This document shows, one piece after another, positions 35,084 to 44,083 of a stretch of DNA of 64,000 nt. The notes under the pieces were generated by a model. It saw only the letters and a program-made list of their open reading frames with translations. It searched no databases and was not told the origin of the DNA. The DNA comes from Tolypothrix sp. NIES-4075 (GTDB lineage Bacteria > Cyanobacteriota > Cyanobacteriia > Cyanobacteriales > Nostocaceae), in the NCBI RefSeq assembly GCF_002218085.1, contig NZ_BDUC01000001.1:124001-188000 (forward strand). Reading direction: 5' to 3'. Each line of letters begins with the position of its first letter. Position 1 is the first letter of the stretch. The position numbers were made by a program, and so were the translations under genes.

Positions 35084-36586
35084 GTGCATTTTATTAGAAA
35101 TAAATACAAAAACAAGAGTATTACAGTAGCTCGCGAATTAAATTTTGCCAGAGTAAAAAATATAGATTTTTCTCATGTTAGAGGTGATGTTTTAGCAGGG
35201 ATGACTGTAGCGTTAGCATTGATTCCAGAATCTCTGGCTTTTGCTGCTATAGCTAAAGTTGAACCAATGGTAGCTCTATATACTTCCTTTTGTATAGCGA
35301 TCATTATTTCCGTGTTTGGTGGAAGACCGGCAATGATTTCGGCTGCAACTGGTTCAATGTCGTTACTGATGACATCATTAGTAGAAAAACATGGAGTTGA
35401 GTATTTATTTGCAGCCACCATTCTAACTGGGATAGTTCAATTTATCATGGGAGTTGGGAAATTAAGCAGATTTTTTAGCTTTATTCCCCAATCAGTTATA
35501 GCAGGTTTTATTAATGCGCTAGGCATATTAATCTTTGTAGCTCAAGTTAAACAATTTGCTGGAGAACCTTGGCAAATGTATTTGATGGTAGCAGCTACAT
35601 TGGCGATCGTTTATCTTTTACCTCGTATTACCAAAATTGTACCATCACCGTTAGTTGCGATTGTAATTATGACAATCGTGGCAATAACTACAAACGTCAA
35701 TGTTCGCAGAGTCGGAGATATTGGTAATATTACAGGTACGCTACCATCGTTTCATCTGCCGCATATTGACTTTTCTTTAGAAAGCTTTTTAATTATTCTG
35801 CCTTACTCATTAACGCTCTCTATAGTCGGTCTTTTAGAATCTTTATTAACCGCAGATTTACTCAATGAATTAACAGAAACCAAAAGTTCTAAAAATCGAG
35901 AAGTCAAAGGTCAGGGTATTGCCAACATTGTCACAGGCTTTTTTGGTGGAATGGCTGGTTGTGGGATGGTTGGACAATCAATTATTAATATAAGGTCTGG
36001 AGGCAAAGGACGTTTATCAACTTTTGTTTCTGGGGCTTTTTTATTAACTTTAATCTTTGTTTTTCGAGATATAGTTAAGCAGATACCGATGGCGGCATTA
36101 ATTGGTATTATGATTATGGTGTCTTTTGAAACCTTTAGTTGGAAATCACTACAACAGTTAAGAAAAATGCCGCTGAGTGATGCAATTGTCATGCCTGTAA
36201 CGGTGGCGATCGCTCTCTTGACTAATAACCTTGCTAATGGTGTTTTGGTAGGCGTAATTATTAGCACTTTTATTTTCGCTTGGAAAGCAGCCCAAATCAA
36301 AGCAATAAAATCTTTCGATGCTTGTGGGGCGAAAATATATACAATATCCGGACAACTTTTCTTTGGTTCAATTAACAGCTTTGTTGAGTTCTTTAACTAT
36401 GCTGAAGACCCGGAAAAAGTAATCATTGACTTTCATCATGCTCATGTATGGGATCATGCCGCTGTAACTGCAATTTATCAAGTGGTTGCTCGATATGAAA
36501 AATTAGATAAGCATGTGGTTATTGTTGGTATGAATCAAGATCAGTCATTTATAAGTCAGCTAGCATCGGAAGAATTTGTGAACTGA
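35084..36586 (+). CDS. SulP family anion transporter with STAS domain
   Basis: About 500 residues with 10-12 membrane helices. The SulP signature lies near the N-terminus ('GDVLAGMTVALALIPESLAFAAIA'), then 'GGRPAMISAATGSMSLL' and 'GIANIVTGFFGGMAGCGMVGQSIINIRSGGKGRLS', and a C-terminal STAS domain ('VIIDFHHAHVWDHAAVTAI'). SulP carriers move sulfate, bicarbonate or other anions with Na+ or H+. GTG 35084 is preferred because GGAGG (35074-35078) lies five bases upstream; ATG 35045 is the alternative. Bicarbonate (BicA-like) or sulfate transport cannot be distinguished here. Confidence 0.9.
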   Translation: MHFIRNKYKNKSITVARELNFARVKNIDFSHVRGDVLAGMTVALALIPESLAFAAIAKVEPMVALYTSFCIAIIISVFGGRPAMISAATGSMSLLMTSLVEKHGVEYLFAATILTGIVQFIMGVGKLSRFFSFIPQSVIAGFINALGILIFVAQVKQFAGEPWQMYLMVAATLAIVYLLPRITKIVPSPLVAIVIMTIVAITTNVNVRRVGDIGNITGTLPSFHLPHIDFSLESFLIILPYSLTLSIVGLLESLLTADLLNELTETKSSKNREVKGQGIANIVTGFFGGMAGCGMVGQSIINIRSGGKGRLSTFVSGAFLLTLIFVFRDIVKQIPMAALIGIMIMVSFETFSWKSLQQLRKMPLSDAIVMPVTVAIALLTNNLANGVLVGVIISTFIFAWKAAQIKAIKSFDACGAKIYTISGQLFFGSINSFVEFFNYAEDPEKVIIDFHHAHVWDHAAVTAIYQVVARYEKLDKHVVIVGMNQDQSFISQLASEEFVN

Positions 36587-36991
36587 GCGTGATTTCATAA
36601 CATTCGTAACATTTCTACAAATAACCAGCTTGATTTAAGCGATCGCTTAAAAGTGATTCCATATTTATTTTTATCAGGAATGAAAATAAATTTTTGCTAC
36701 TAGATAGACCTAGAACCGCAGGAAAGGAATAGATTAATGTCTATAGCGATCGAATAGACACAGGGCAGTTACTTTTTTAAGTCCTGGGTGCTAAATGGTG
36801 AGTACTGTGTATTTTATCCCAAGAACAACAGGGATTAAATCAGGTGCAGACACAATAAGCTTGCGTCTGTACAGTTTTTTCTTTACAACTTCTGCCAGGA
36901 CAAGAAACTATCTTGAGTCTTCGTAATTGCTTTTTGGGTGGTAAGGTTTTACACACTCAAAACTTTTATTGGTGATTTATGGGAAAAGACG

Positions 36992-38578
36992 ATGATGAAA
37001 ATTACCAGAAGAGAAGCAATTAAACTTGGGTTAGCTGGTAGTGGAGTTCTTCTATCTCCATTGGGATTTCCAAGTATTGCTTCAGCAGCATTGAGTCCAC
37101 AAATTCCGCGTTTTCAGGCAGCTTTTCGCGTTCCCCCGTATCTCAAACCTGTGCGTAGCGATCGCACTACCGATTATTATGAAATTACGATGCAGAAGTC
37201 TTCAGTGGAGATTCTGCCAGGAAAGAAAACGGAAATCTGGAGTTATAACGGCATTAGTCCGGGTCCAACAATTAGGCAACGTGGTGGTAAGCGTGATGAA
37301 GGAGGACGGCAATCAGTTGTCCGCTTTATTAATAAGTTAGGTCAAGATCCGCAGGGAGGTTTAATTAATGCAGTCATCCATTTACACGGTATGGCATCGC
37401 TGCCGTATTATGATGGCTATGCGATCGATTATGTCCCTCCCGAACACTTCAAAGATTATATTTATCCTAACGATCGCGCTGCTACGCTGTGGTATCACGA
37501 TCACACCCTAGACTACACTTCGCGCAACGTGTACATGGGATTAGCAGGTATGTACATTGTTGAAGATGAATATGAATTGAATTTGGGACTACCCAAAGGT
37601 GATTATGATGTGCCGCTGATTCTTCAAGATAAGCGATTGGCGAGTGATGGCAGATTAATCTTTGATGACAATAATCAAAGAAGCCTTTACGGTGATATCA
37701 TTCTGGTAAATGGGGTTCCTTGGCCCCAAATGCAAGTAGCTAATCGAAAGTATCGCTTTCGGGTTTTAAATGCCTCCACATCCCGAAATTATCAACTTTC
37801 CTTGAGTCAGAAACAAGACTCACAAACCGGCGGTGAAAAGTTGATTGTAATTGGCACTGATGCAGGCTTATTTGGCGAACCTGTCGAATTGGTGAGTCCC
37901 TTACAATCTTTGCCTGTGGGTATGGCAGAACGCTACGATATCATTATCGATTTTTCTCAATATCCTATTGGCAGCCAAGTCTTCTTAAAGAATGTTGGCT
38001 TCTCCGGCACAATTGATAATGATGTGCGAACCCACACGATTATGCGCTTTGATGTTGTGCGTTCTGAAGAAGATGATAGTATTATTCCTAGTAAAATACG
38101 TGCTGTAGAGTCTTTAGCAGATAAAGCGATCGCTCGCACCCGCACCTTCCGTTTTGAGCGCAATAATGGACAATGGAAAATTAACAACCGAACTTGGGAC
38201 TCAAACCGCGTCGATGCCAATCCGCAACCAGATGACATTGAAATTTGGAATTTAGTCAATCCTGGAAGTGGTTGGGTGCATCCTGTCCACATTCATCTAG
38301 TTGATTGCCAGATTCTCAACCGCAACGGTTTACCACCTCGTCCTCATGAGCGAGGTTGGAAAGATGTCTTCTTAGTTGGTGAATTCGAGACAGTCAGCGT
38401 AATTACTCGATTTCGCAGTCGCGATCGCAATGACATCAAAGGTAAGTTTATGATGCACTGCCACAATCTGGTTCACGAAGACCATGTAATGATGACCCAA
38501 TTTGAAGTTGGTCAAGGTGGCTTAGACCCAGTAACAACCGCACCCGCGCAATTAATTTCCCAAATGTTACCGCTGTAA
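36992..38578 (+). CDS. Tat-exported multicopper oxidase
   Basis: About 528 residues. A twin-arginine signal (KITRREAIKLGLAGSGVLLS) precedes the mature protein. Copper ligands are present in four blocks: 'HLHGMAS', 'LWYHDHTLDYTSRNVYMGLAGMYIV', 'HPVHIHLVDCQ' and 'MMHCHNLVHEDHVMMTQFEV' (HCHxxxHxxxxM type 1 site). This is the laccase/CotA/bilirubin oxidase-like family, which oxidises phenols, tetrapyrroles or metals with O2. The frame is open from 36938, but ATG 36992/36995 begins the Tat signal. The 405-bp region upstream holds no gene. Confidence 0.93.
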   Translation: MMKITRREAIKLGLAGSGVLLSPLGFPSIASAALSPQIPRFQAAFRVPPYLKPVRSDRTTDYYEITMQKSSVEILPGKKTEIWSYNGISPGPTIRQRGGKRDEGGRQSVVRFINKLGQDPQGGLINAVIHLHGMASLPYYDGYAIDYVPPEHFKDYIYPNDRAATLWYHDHTLDYTSRNVYMGLAGMYIVEDEYELNLGLPKGDYDVPLILQDKRLASDGRLIFDDNNQRSLYGDIILVNGVPWPQMQVANRKYRFRVLNASTSRNYQLSLSQKQDSQTGGEKLIVIGTDAGLFGEPVELVSPLQSLPVGMAERYDIIIDFSQYPIGSQVFLKNVGFSGTIDNDVRTHTIMRFDVVRSEEDDSIIPSKIRAVESLADKAIARTRTFRFERNNGQWKINNRTWDSNRVDANPQPDDIEIWNLVNPGSGWVHPVHIHLVDCQILNRNGLPPRPHERGWKDVFLVGEFETVSVITRFRSRDRNDIKGKFMMHCHNLVHEDHVMMTQFEVGQGGLDPVTTAPAQLISQMLPL

Positions 38579-38583
38579 TCGCC

Positions 38584-38934
38584 TTAGTTACCTTCGCCGT
38601 ACAGTTCCTCGTTAAACTTCTCAATCGCATCCATATTGTAAGGATCGGGTGGTTGAGGATAAGTAGAACGAGGAGCTGCAACAACTGGTGCTTTTTTCGC
38701 TGAAGTATTCAGTTTCTCAGTTTCGCTATCTGCGGGTTGTTGATTGCCGTTCGATACATCAACCTGAATCTTTGATGATTCTTTTGATTGAGTCGCTTGA
38801 AGTGAGGAACTGCTAATGGTGTCTTCAGCAATCAATAGCGTCTTTTGCGGTAAAGGACTAGCAAAAGTAGCTTCAGCAATTAGCAGCGCCGAGGCAATAA
38901 ATAAGACAAGTGTTAAAAAGAACGATTTCAACAT
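38584..38934 (-). CDS. Small exported protein of unknown function
   Basis: 116 residues with a signal peptide (FFLTLVLFIASALLIAEATFAS) and a low-complexity Ser/Gln/Pro-rich mature part ending YPQPPDPYNMDAIEKFNEELYGEG. No domain recognised. Convergent with the multicopper oxidase, the two stops being only about 5 bp apart. The 'YPQPPDPYNMDAI' ending is the only conserved-looking element. Confidence 0.65.
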   Translation of the reverse strand: MLKSFFLTLVLFIASALLIAEATFASPLPQKTLLIAEDTISSSSLQATQSKESSKIQVDVSNGNQQPADSETEKLNTSAKKAPVVAAPRSTYPQPPDPYNMDAIEKFNEELYGEGN

Positions 38935-39118
38935 AAATATTCTATTGGTTTTTGTCAGAAGCTTTTTATCTTCATCTTAAGCAATGTGCAAATCCGATTA
39001 AAGAATTTTTATTCTGACTTAAAACCATGTTATAAATGTTCACACTTATACAGAGTTTCCCCTTCTTACATGTAGTAAGCGCTTTAGCGCTAAAAACTGA
39101 ATACGAACTGTAATTAAT

Positions 39119-39346
39119 ACTCGTGAATGAGTCTTTGATACTCGTCGATGAGTCTTTGATACTCGTGAATGAGTCTTTGATACTCGTCGATGAGTCTTTG
39201 ATACTCGTGAATGAGTCTTTGATACTCGTGAATGAGTCTTTGATACTCGTGAATGAGTCTTTGATACTCGTGAATGAGTCTTTGATACTCGTGAATGAGT
39301 CTTTGATACTCGTGAATGAGTCTTTGATACTCGTGAATGAGTCTTT
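39119..39346. repeat. 21-bp tandem repeat array, about 10.8 copies
   Basis: Unit ACTCGTGAATGAGTCTTTGAT with two CGATGAG variants (units 2 and 4); the other units are essentially identical, so the array is recent or gene-converted. As 21 is divisible by three, one plus-strand frame stays open and would encode NESLILV heptads, but no ribosome-binding site or conserved flank supports a gene. A different 21-bp array occurs at 49577-49733. Confidence 0.9.
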
Positions 39347-39386
39347 TGCCTAATAGACCTCTTGCAAAAATGAGATTTTACGACGT

Positions 39387-39418
39387 TCTGTTCCCTGTTC
39401 CCTGTTCCCTGTTCCCTA
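39387..39418. repeat. TGTTCCC heptamer repeat
   Basis: Four tandem 7-bp units (GTTCCCT) form an STRR block downstream of the 21-bp array. It is bracketed by the inverted pair AGACCTCTTGCA and TGCAAGAAGTCT, which could pair. Confidence 0.7.
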
Positions 39419-39436
39419 CTTCTGCAAGAAGTCTAA

Positions 39437-40390
39437 TCACTCTCGTGACTTTGCATCCCCCAATCCTGAAAGACTCTCGTAAGTAAGTTCTTTATTTCCC
39501 CAATTGGTTTCTTGCAGAAATTCATCGAAAGTCGTCAAAAGTCCGGGAAACTCTTGACGCAAATGCTGCACATCAGCTTGATAACCCTTGTGGCGATACC
39601 ACTGAATCAAAGCGTACAATTCTTTTTGAAATAAAAGTAAGAATATCCACGCGGGTGTTTCTTTGTGAACAACAGTTGTCCCCTGCGCTTTAGAGAATGC
39701 CTCGGCAAGTTGCTTTGGAGTCAGCACATCACCAGCAAGTTCAATTTCTTGACCGATGTACTTGTCAGGATTTTTCATCACGTAAGCAGCAACGCGACCC
39801 ATATCTATAGTTGTAATCAGATGTAAAGGCTTGTCAGGCTGAATCGAAAATGGGAAAGTTCCCTTAAGTATCGACGGTCGCGTGTACTTTTTCCAAAACT
39901 CCTCCATAAACAAACAAGCCCGCAACATCGTTGTCGGTAAGCCAGCTGCTTTAAGAATTTGCTCAACCTTGTACTTTTGCTCAATGTGGGGAATTCCGGA
40001 ATTTCTGTCTGCACCACCTGCGGAGTTATAAACGAAGTGCTTGATGTCGGCTTTTTTTGCCGCTTGTGCAACGCGCTTTGCCCTCTCAACTTCTAGCGGA
40101 TCGGGTTTGGCAGAGTCGGCAGAGGTAGCGTGGCAATAAACAGCCGAAATGCCCTTCATAGCTGCTACGAGAGAGTTTTCATCGTCTAAATTGGCTTCAA
40201 CCAACTCAACTCCAGCTTCGCTCATTTTCGACAGCGAAGGACGGTTCAGGTCAATTTTTCTAGTTATGGCACGCAGGTTAGTAAGTTGCTGTTCGCGAAA
40301 TCCTTTGACCACATTACCGCCGGTGCCACCAGTAACACCGATGAGCAGAACTTTACCAACTTTCGACTCTGTAGCACCGGAATCTGACAT
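39437..40390 (-). CDS. NmrA-type NAD(P)-binding SDR
   Basis: 317-residue atypical SDR: 'KVLLIGVTGGTGGNVVKGF' cofactor motif (GVTGGTGGN at about residues 18-26), 'GVELVEANLDDENSLVAAMKGISAVYC', 'HFVYNSAGGADRNSGIPHIEQKYKVEQIL', 'TTMLRACLFMEEFW'. NmrA-like proteins bind NAD(P) and act as redox sensors or as isoflavone-reductase-like enzymes. It is divergent from the RCCR-like gene with 59 bp between starts, so the two probably share a regulatory region. Confidence 0.82.
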   Translation of the reverse strand: MSDSGATESKVGKVLLIGVTGGTGGNVVKGFREQQLTNLRAITRKIDLNRPSLSKMSEAGVELVEANLDDENSLVAAMKGISAVYCHATSADSAKPDPLEVERAKRVAQAAKKADIKHFVYNSAGGADRNSGIPHIEQKYKVEQILKAAGLPTTMLRACLFMEEFWKKYTRPSILKGTFPFSIQPDKPLHLITTIDMGRVAAYVMKNPDKYIGQEIELAGDVLTPKQLAEAFSKAQGTTVVHKETPAWIFLLLFQKELYALIQWYRHKGYQADVQHLRQEFPGLLTTFDEFLQETNWGNKELTYESLSGLGDAKSRE

Positions 40391-40449
40391 GCTATTACCT
40401 GGAGTTCTTCGTTTACATTAAGTTTATATAAACAAAGCAAAGACAAACA

Positions 40450-41214
40450 ATGATTTCGCAGCAACCTAATGTAGACAATACAGCTGTATTTGAACAGTTA
40501 TGGGGTATTACAAACGAACTCAAGCAGAAGTTGGATGCTCGTTTTACGCTACATCCAGAACCTTCTACGAAAAGCTTACAGAGCTATTCTGCCACGACAA
40601 AAGAGGCACACGGTTCGCTCAATAGCTTCTCTGGAGAAGAAATTGATTGGCTGGTGCATGGGTGGTTTGCCAAGACCGAAAAATCAAGCTTCAGCACGAT
40701 GCGTCTGACTACCTGGTTGCGATCGCATATCCGGGTTCCTCATCTGGCGTTTGAGTTTGGCACGTTTCCAAATATTTTCTTTTATATTGATTACATTCCC
40801 CGAACTGATATTTTGATTGATATGGAATATCTGGATCGCTACTATGAGCCAGTTAATGAAACATTCCTGAGTTTGCAAAGCAATCCCAGTTTGTCATTAT
40901 TTACTAGCAAGAGCTTGTATGTCCGCCAGTTTCAATCGCCTATCAGCCTCTGCTACACCTGTTCAGCTACGGATGACACACTCAACCTGGTTCGCACGCT
41001 TGCACACGAAATTCTGGATCGCTGGCTGACGTGGGTAGACGAGGCTGAGGCAATGCCAGAAGATGCGCGGGCTGCCTTGGCTGAACGCGACTTGTTTTTG
41101 CGCCGTAGCAGCGCTGAACGCGATCCAGGCAACAAGTTTGCAGCGCAAATGTTGGGTACGGAATTGACTAACAAACTAATTCGGGCGCTTTGGGGTGGCG
41201 ATCGCCTCAAATAA
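40450..41214 (+). CDS. Red chlorophyll catabolite reductase-like protein (RCCR family)
   Basis: 254 residues matching the plant RCC reductase layout: 'WLVHGWF' near residue 63, 'RLTTWLRSHIRVPHLAFEFGTFPNIFFYIDYIPRTDILID' (about 85-125), 'YLDRYYEPV', 'SPSLSLFTSKSLYVR' type 'SLFTSKSLYVRQFQSPISL', and the end 'LAERDLFLRRSSAERDP...QMLGTELTNKLIRAL'. RCCR is a ferredoxin-dependent bilin-reductase-fold enzyme that reduces the red open-chain product of pheophorbide oxygenase. It lies in the same region as a PaO-like gene (44597). It could instead reduce another bilin. Confidence 0.75.
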   Translation: MISQQPNVDNTAVFEQLWGITNELKQKLDARFTLHPEPSTKSLQSYSATTKEAHGSLNSFSGEEIDWLVHGWFAKTEKSSFSTMRLTTWLRSHIRVPHLAFEFGTFPNIFFYIDYIPRTDILIDMEYLDRYYEPVNETFLSLQSNPSLSLFTSKSLYVRQFQSPISLCYTCSATDDTLNLVRTLAHEILDRWLTWVDEAEAMPEDARAALAERDLFLRRSSAERDPGNKFAAQMLGTELTNKLIRALWGGDRLK

Positions 41215-41250
41215 AATCACCGAAGCAAAATTTCAACAAAACCTTGGTGC

Positions 41251-42303
41251 ATGGAAATTAATAATACCGCCATCGACTCATACAGAGCATTAGCACTTCA
41301 AGTAACGTGCCACGCAGTTAACCAAGCCAGCGATCGAACCCAAGCGCGATCGCTCATGCAGCAAACCATCAACCGCTTGGCACAACAAATAGCTGCCAGT
41401 ATCGCTTTTATTGGCTTTGACTGTCGTTTAATTGTCCTGCCGGAATACTTTCTCACAGGCTTTCCGATGGGAGAATCTTTAGCTGTCTGGGCAGAAAAAG
41501 CTTGTTTGGAAATGGCTGGTGCTGAGTATGAAGCTCTTGGTAAAATAGCCCAAAAGCATAATATCTTCTTGGCAGGCAACGCTTACGAACTCGATCCCAA
41601 CTTTCCAGGGTTGTACTTCCAAACCTGCTTTGTTATTGACCCCTCAGGGTCAATTGTCTTGCGGTATCGACGGCTAAATTCGATGTTTGCCCCCACACCG
41701 CACGATGTCTGGGACAAATATCTAGATTGCTACGGGTTAGAGGGTGTTTTTCCGGTAGCGAAGACGGCGATCGGTAATTTGGCAGCTCTGGCATCCGAAG
41801 AAATTTTATATCCAGAAGTGGCGCGGTGTCTGGCAATGCGCGGTGCAGAAATTTTTCTGCATTCTACATCAGAAGTGTATAGCAAAATGTTAACGCCTAA
41901 AGATGCCGCAAAAATCAGCCGTGCAGTAGAAAATATGGCATACGTAGTCTCGGCAAATACAGCAGGCATTGCAAATATCCCGATTCCGATTGCATCGGTT
42001 GATGGTGGTTCTAAAATTATTGATTATCGAGGAATTGTTTTAGCTGAAACTGTTACAGGTGAGAGCATGGCAGCTTTTGCCGAGATTGACCTGGCAGCTT
42101 TACGACGCGATCGCCGCAGACCTGGGTTAAATAATTTACTTTCACGCCAGCGATTTGAGCTATACGCAGAAAGTTACCGCCAGTCCCATTTCTACCCGGC
42201 AAATACTATGCTGGAAAAAGAAGTAGACCGCAAACATTTTATCCAAACACAGCAAGAAACTATCGAGCGTCTAAGCAAATTGGGGGTAATCGGTAATGGG
42301 TAA
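41251..42303 (+). CDS. Nitrilase-superfamily protein with Ser at the catalytic Cys position
   Basis: 350 residues with the carbon-nitrogen hydrolase fold. Catalytic Glu is E65 in 'IVLPEYF'. The normal Lys position reads R141 (YRRLN) and the normal Cys position reads S182 in 'GNLAALASEEILYPEVAR'. Later blocks 'SRAVENMAYVVSANTAGI' and 'GGSKIIDYRGIVLAET' are typical. The C-terminus (GVIGNG) reads into an STRR repeat that supplies the stop codon. 36 bp after the RCCR-like gene; likely same transcript. Amidase activity is doubtful without Cys. Confidence 0.85.
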   Translation: MEINNTAIDSYRALALQVTCHAVNQASDRTQARSLMQQTINRLAQQIAASIAFIGFDCRLIVLPEYFLTGFPMGESLAVWAEKACLEMAGAEYEALGKIAQKHNIFLAGNAYELDPNFPGLYFQTCFVIDPSGSIVLRYRRLNSMFAPTPHDVWDKYLDCYGLEGVFPVAKTAIGNLAALASEEILYPEVARCLAMRGAEIFLHSTSEVYSKMLTPKDAAKISRAVENMAYVVSANTAGIANIPIPIASVDGGSKIIDYRGIVLAETVTGESMAAFAEIDLAALRRDRRRPGLNNLLSRQRFELYAESYRQSHFYPANTMLEKEVDRKHFIQTQQETIERLSKLGVIGNG

Positions 42304-42487
42304 TCGGTAATGGGTAATGGGTGATGGGTAATGGGTAATGGGGAATAAGGAATGAGGAATGAGGAATAAAAATAATTCCCACGTTCCCTATTCTCAATTC
42401 GCAATTACCCATTCGCAATTACCCATTCGCAATTACCCATTCGCAATTACCCATTGCCAATTACCCATTACCAATTACCTATTCTCA
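42284..42487. repeat. STRR array forming a long inverted repeat
   Basis: GGTAATG/GGTAATC heptamers run from about 42284 to 42345. From 42385 to 42480 their complement appears as ATTACCCATTCGCA units (CATTCGCAATTACC repeated about four times, then variants). The two halves can pair over many bases. The block supplies the end of the nitrilase gene and ends just before the aldehyde dehydrogenase start. Confidence 0.8.
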
Positions 42488-43903
42488 ATGACCAAACCAA
42501 TAGAAGTTCGCAACCCCCGAACCGGAAAGTATGACTACGTGATTATACCGCCGCCTGCGAAGCTGCTGGCACAACAATGTAGCCGTCTGCGGAGGGCGCA
42601 AAAAAGCTGGCAGCAACAAGGTCTAGAAGGGCGAATAGAAGCCTTACAGCAGTGGAAGCAAGCGATATTATCAGGACGCGATCAACTGACTGAAGCTTTA
42701 GTTGCTGATACCGGCAGATTATCAATCTCGGTGCTGGAAATTGACTCATTCCTTTCCAGCATCGATCGCTGGTGTGGATTAGCGCCAAAATTATTACAAG
42801 ATTTTGAAAAAGGTACAGCAATACCTTTTATCGAACTGCAACAAACAGCGGTTCCTTATTCGTTAGTTGGGGTGATTAGCCCTTGGAATTTTCCCTTATT
42901 GCTGTCTACGATTGATACGATTCCCGCATTGCTAGCGGGTTGTGCTGTCATCGTTAAACCCAGTGAAATTGCTCCCCGCTTCGTGGCACCTTTGTTAGCG
43001 ACACTTAACAGCGTTCCCAAATTACGCGATATATTAACTTTTATTGAGGGAGCCGGGGAAACTGGAGCCGCATTAATTGACAATGTGGATCTGGTGTGCT
43101 TTACCGGCAGTGTAGCCACCGGACGCAAAGTAGCAGAAGCCGCAGCGAGACAGTTTATTCCTGCTTTTTTGGAATTAGGAGGAAAAGATCCGGCGATCGT
43201 TTTAGAATCAGCCGATATAGAATTAGCAACATCAGCAATTTTGTGGGGTTCCGTCGTCAACACCGGACAATCTTGCTTGTCGATTGAGAGAATTTATGTT
43301 GCTGAATCTATCTTTGATAAGTTTTACCATCAACTTGTAACTAAAGCGTATCGCCTGCGGTTGGCTCATCCTAAAATTGAAGATGGCGAAATCGGTCCGA
43401 TTATTGCCGAAGGACAAGCAGCGATTATTAAAGACCATTTGCAAGATGCAGTGTCAAAGAAAGCGGTAATTCACTGCGGTGGGGAAGTTGAGCAATTGAG
43501 TGGTGGTTGGTGGTGTCGTCCAACAGTTATCACAAGTGTTAACCATTCGATGAAAGTGATGACCGAAGAGACTTTTGGACCAATTATGCCAGTGATGGCT
43601 TTTTCTAGAATTGAAGAAGCGATCGCATTAGCCAACGATACCATTTATGGGCTAAGTGCTGCTGTCTTTGGCGAGCCAACAAAAGCTTTAGAAATCGCCC
43701 AGCAGATAGATGCAGGAGCAATCAGTATCAACGATGCTGCACTCACTGCCTTAATGCACGAGGGAGAAAAAAACGCCTTTAAATTCTCCGGTATGGGAGG
43801 TTCGCGCATGGGACCAGCCGCACTGACACGATTCATGCGGAAAAAAGCATTTTTGGTCAAAACTAACGCTGTTAGCGACCCTTGGTGGTTTAATAACCAA
43901 TAA
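42488..43903 (+). CDS. Aldehyde dehydrogenase family protein
   Basis: 471 residues, class-3-like ALDH. NAD(P) and active-site elements: 'GVISPWNFPLLLSTIDTIPALLAGCAVIVKPSE', 'VCFTGSVATGRKVAEAA', catalytic Glu in 'LELGGKDPAIVLE', nucleophile Cys in 'NTGQSCLSIERIYV', and 'EETFGPIMPVMAF'. It oxidises an aldehyde to an acid. ATG 42488 is chosen: the frame is open from 42359, but that part is repeat sequence giving peptide HSQLPIRNYPFAITHCQL. It follows the nitrilase-like gene. Confidence 0.92.
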   Translation: MTKPIEVRNPRTGKYDYVIIPPPAKLLAQQCSRLRRAQKSWQQQGLEGRIEALQQWKQAILSGRDQLTEALVADTGRLSISVLEIDSFLSSIDRWCGLAPKLLQDFEKGTAIPFIELQQTAVPYSLVGVISPWNFPLLLSTIDTIPALLAGCAVIVKPSEIAPRFVAPLLATLNSVPKLRDILTFIEGAGETGAALIDNVDLVCFTGSVATGRKVAEAAARQFIPAFLELGGKDPAIVLESADIELATSAILWGSVVNTGQSCLSIERIYVAESIFDKFYHQLVTKAYRLRLAHPKIEDGEIGPIIAEGQAAIIKDHLQDAVSKKAVIHCGGEVEQLSGGWWCRPTVITSVNHSMKVMTEETFGPIMPVMAFSRIEEAIALANDTIYGLSAAVFGEPTKALEIAQQIDAGAISINDAALTALMHEGEKNAFKFSGMGGSRMGPAALTRFMRKKAFLVKTNAVSDPWWFNNQ

Positions 43904-44030
43904 AGCCAGGGTTATTTTAGTCTTCTGGATATACTTAGATTTTAAGAGTAATAACGTAAATCCAGAATTTATCAAGACTTTCGCAAAAACCAAGATCGCT
44001 CCTCTGATTCCTCTGTGTCCTCTGCGTTCT

Positions 44031-44066
44031 CTGCGGTAGCCTGCGGCAAGCCGCTTTGCGTCTACG
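44031..44066. repeat. Dispersed palindromic repeat
   Basis: CTGCGGTAGCCTGCGGCAAG followed by CCGCTTTGCGTCTACG; shares CGGCAAGC and GCGTCTACG elements with the block at 7611-7660. It is directly preceded by CTGCGTTCTCTGCGG-type repeats and lies just upstream of the ribosome-binding site of the next gene. Confidence 0.5.
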
Positions 44067-44083
44067 TTAATAGGAGTTTTGTT

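Noticed and set aside
39123..39353. Plus-strand open frame of NESLILV heptads as a gene
   Set aside because: The frame is kept open only by the 21-bp period of the repeat; no ribosome-binding site or unique flanking coding sequence supports it.
42359..42487. N-terminal extension of the aldehyde dehydrogenase
   Set aside because: The extension is translated STRR repeat; family homology begins at the ATG at 42488.
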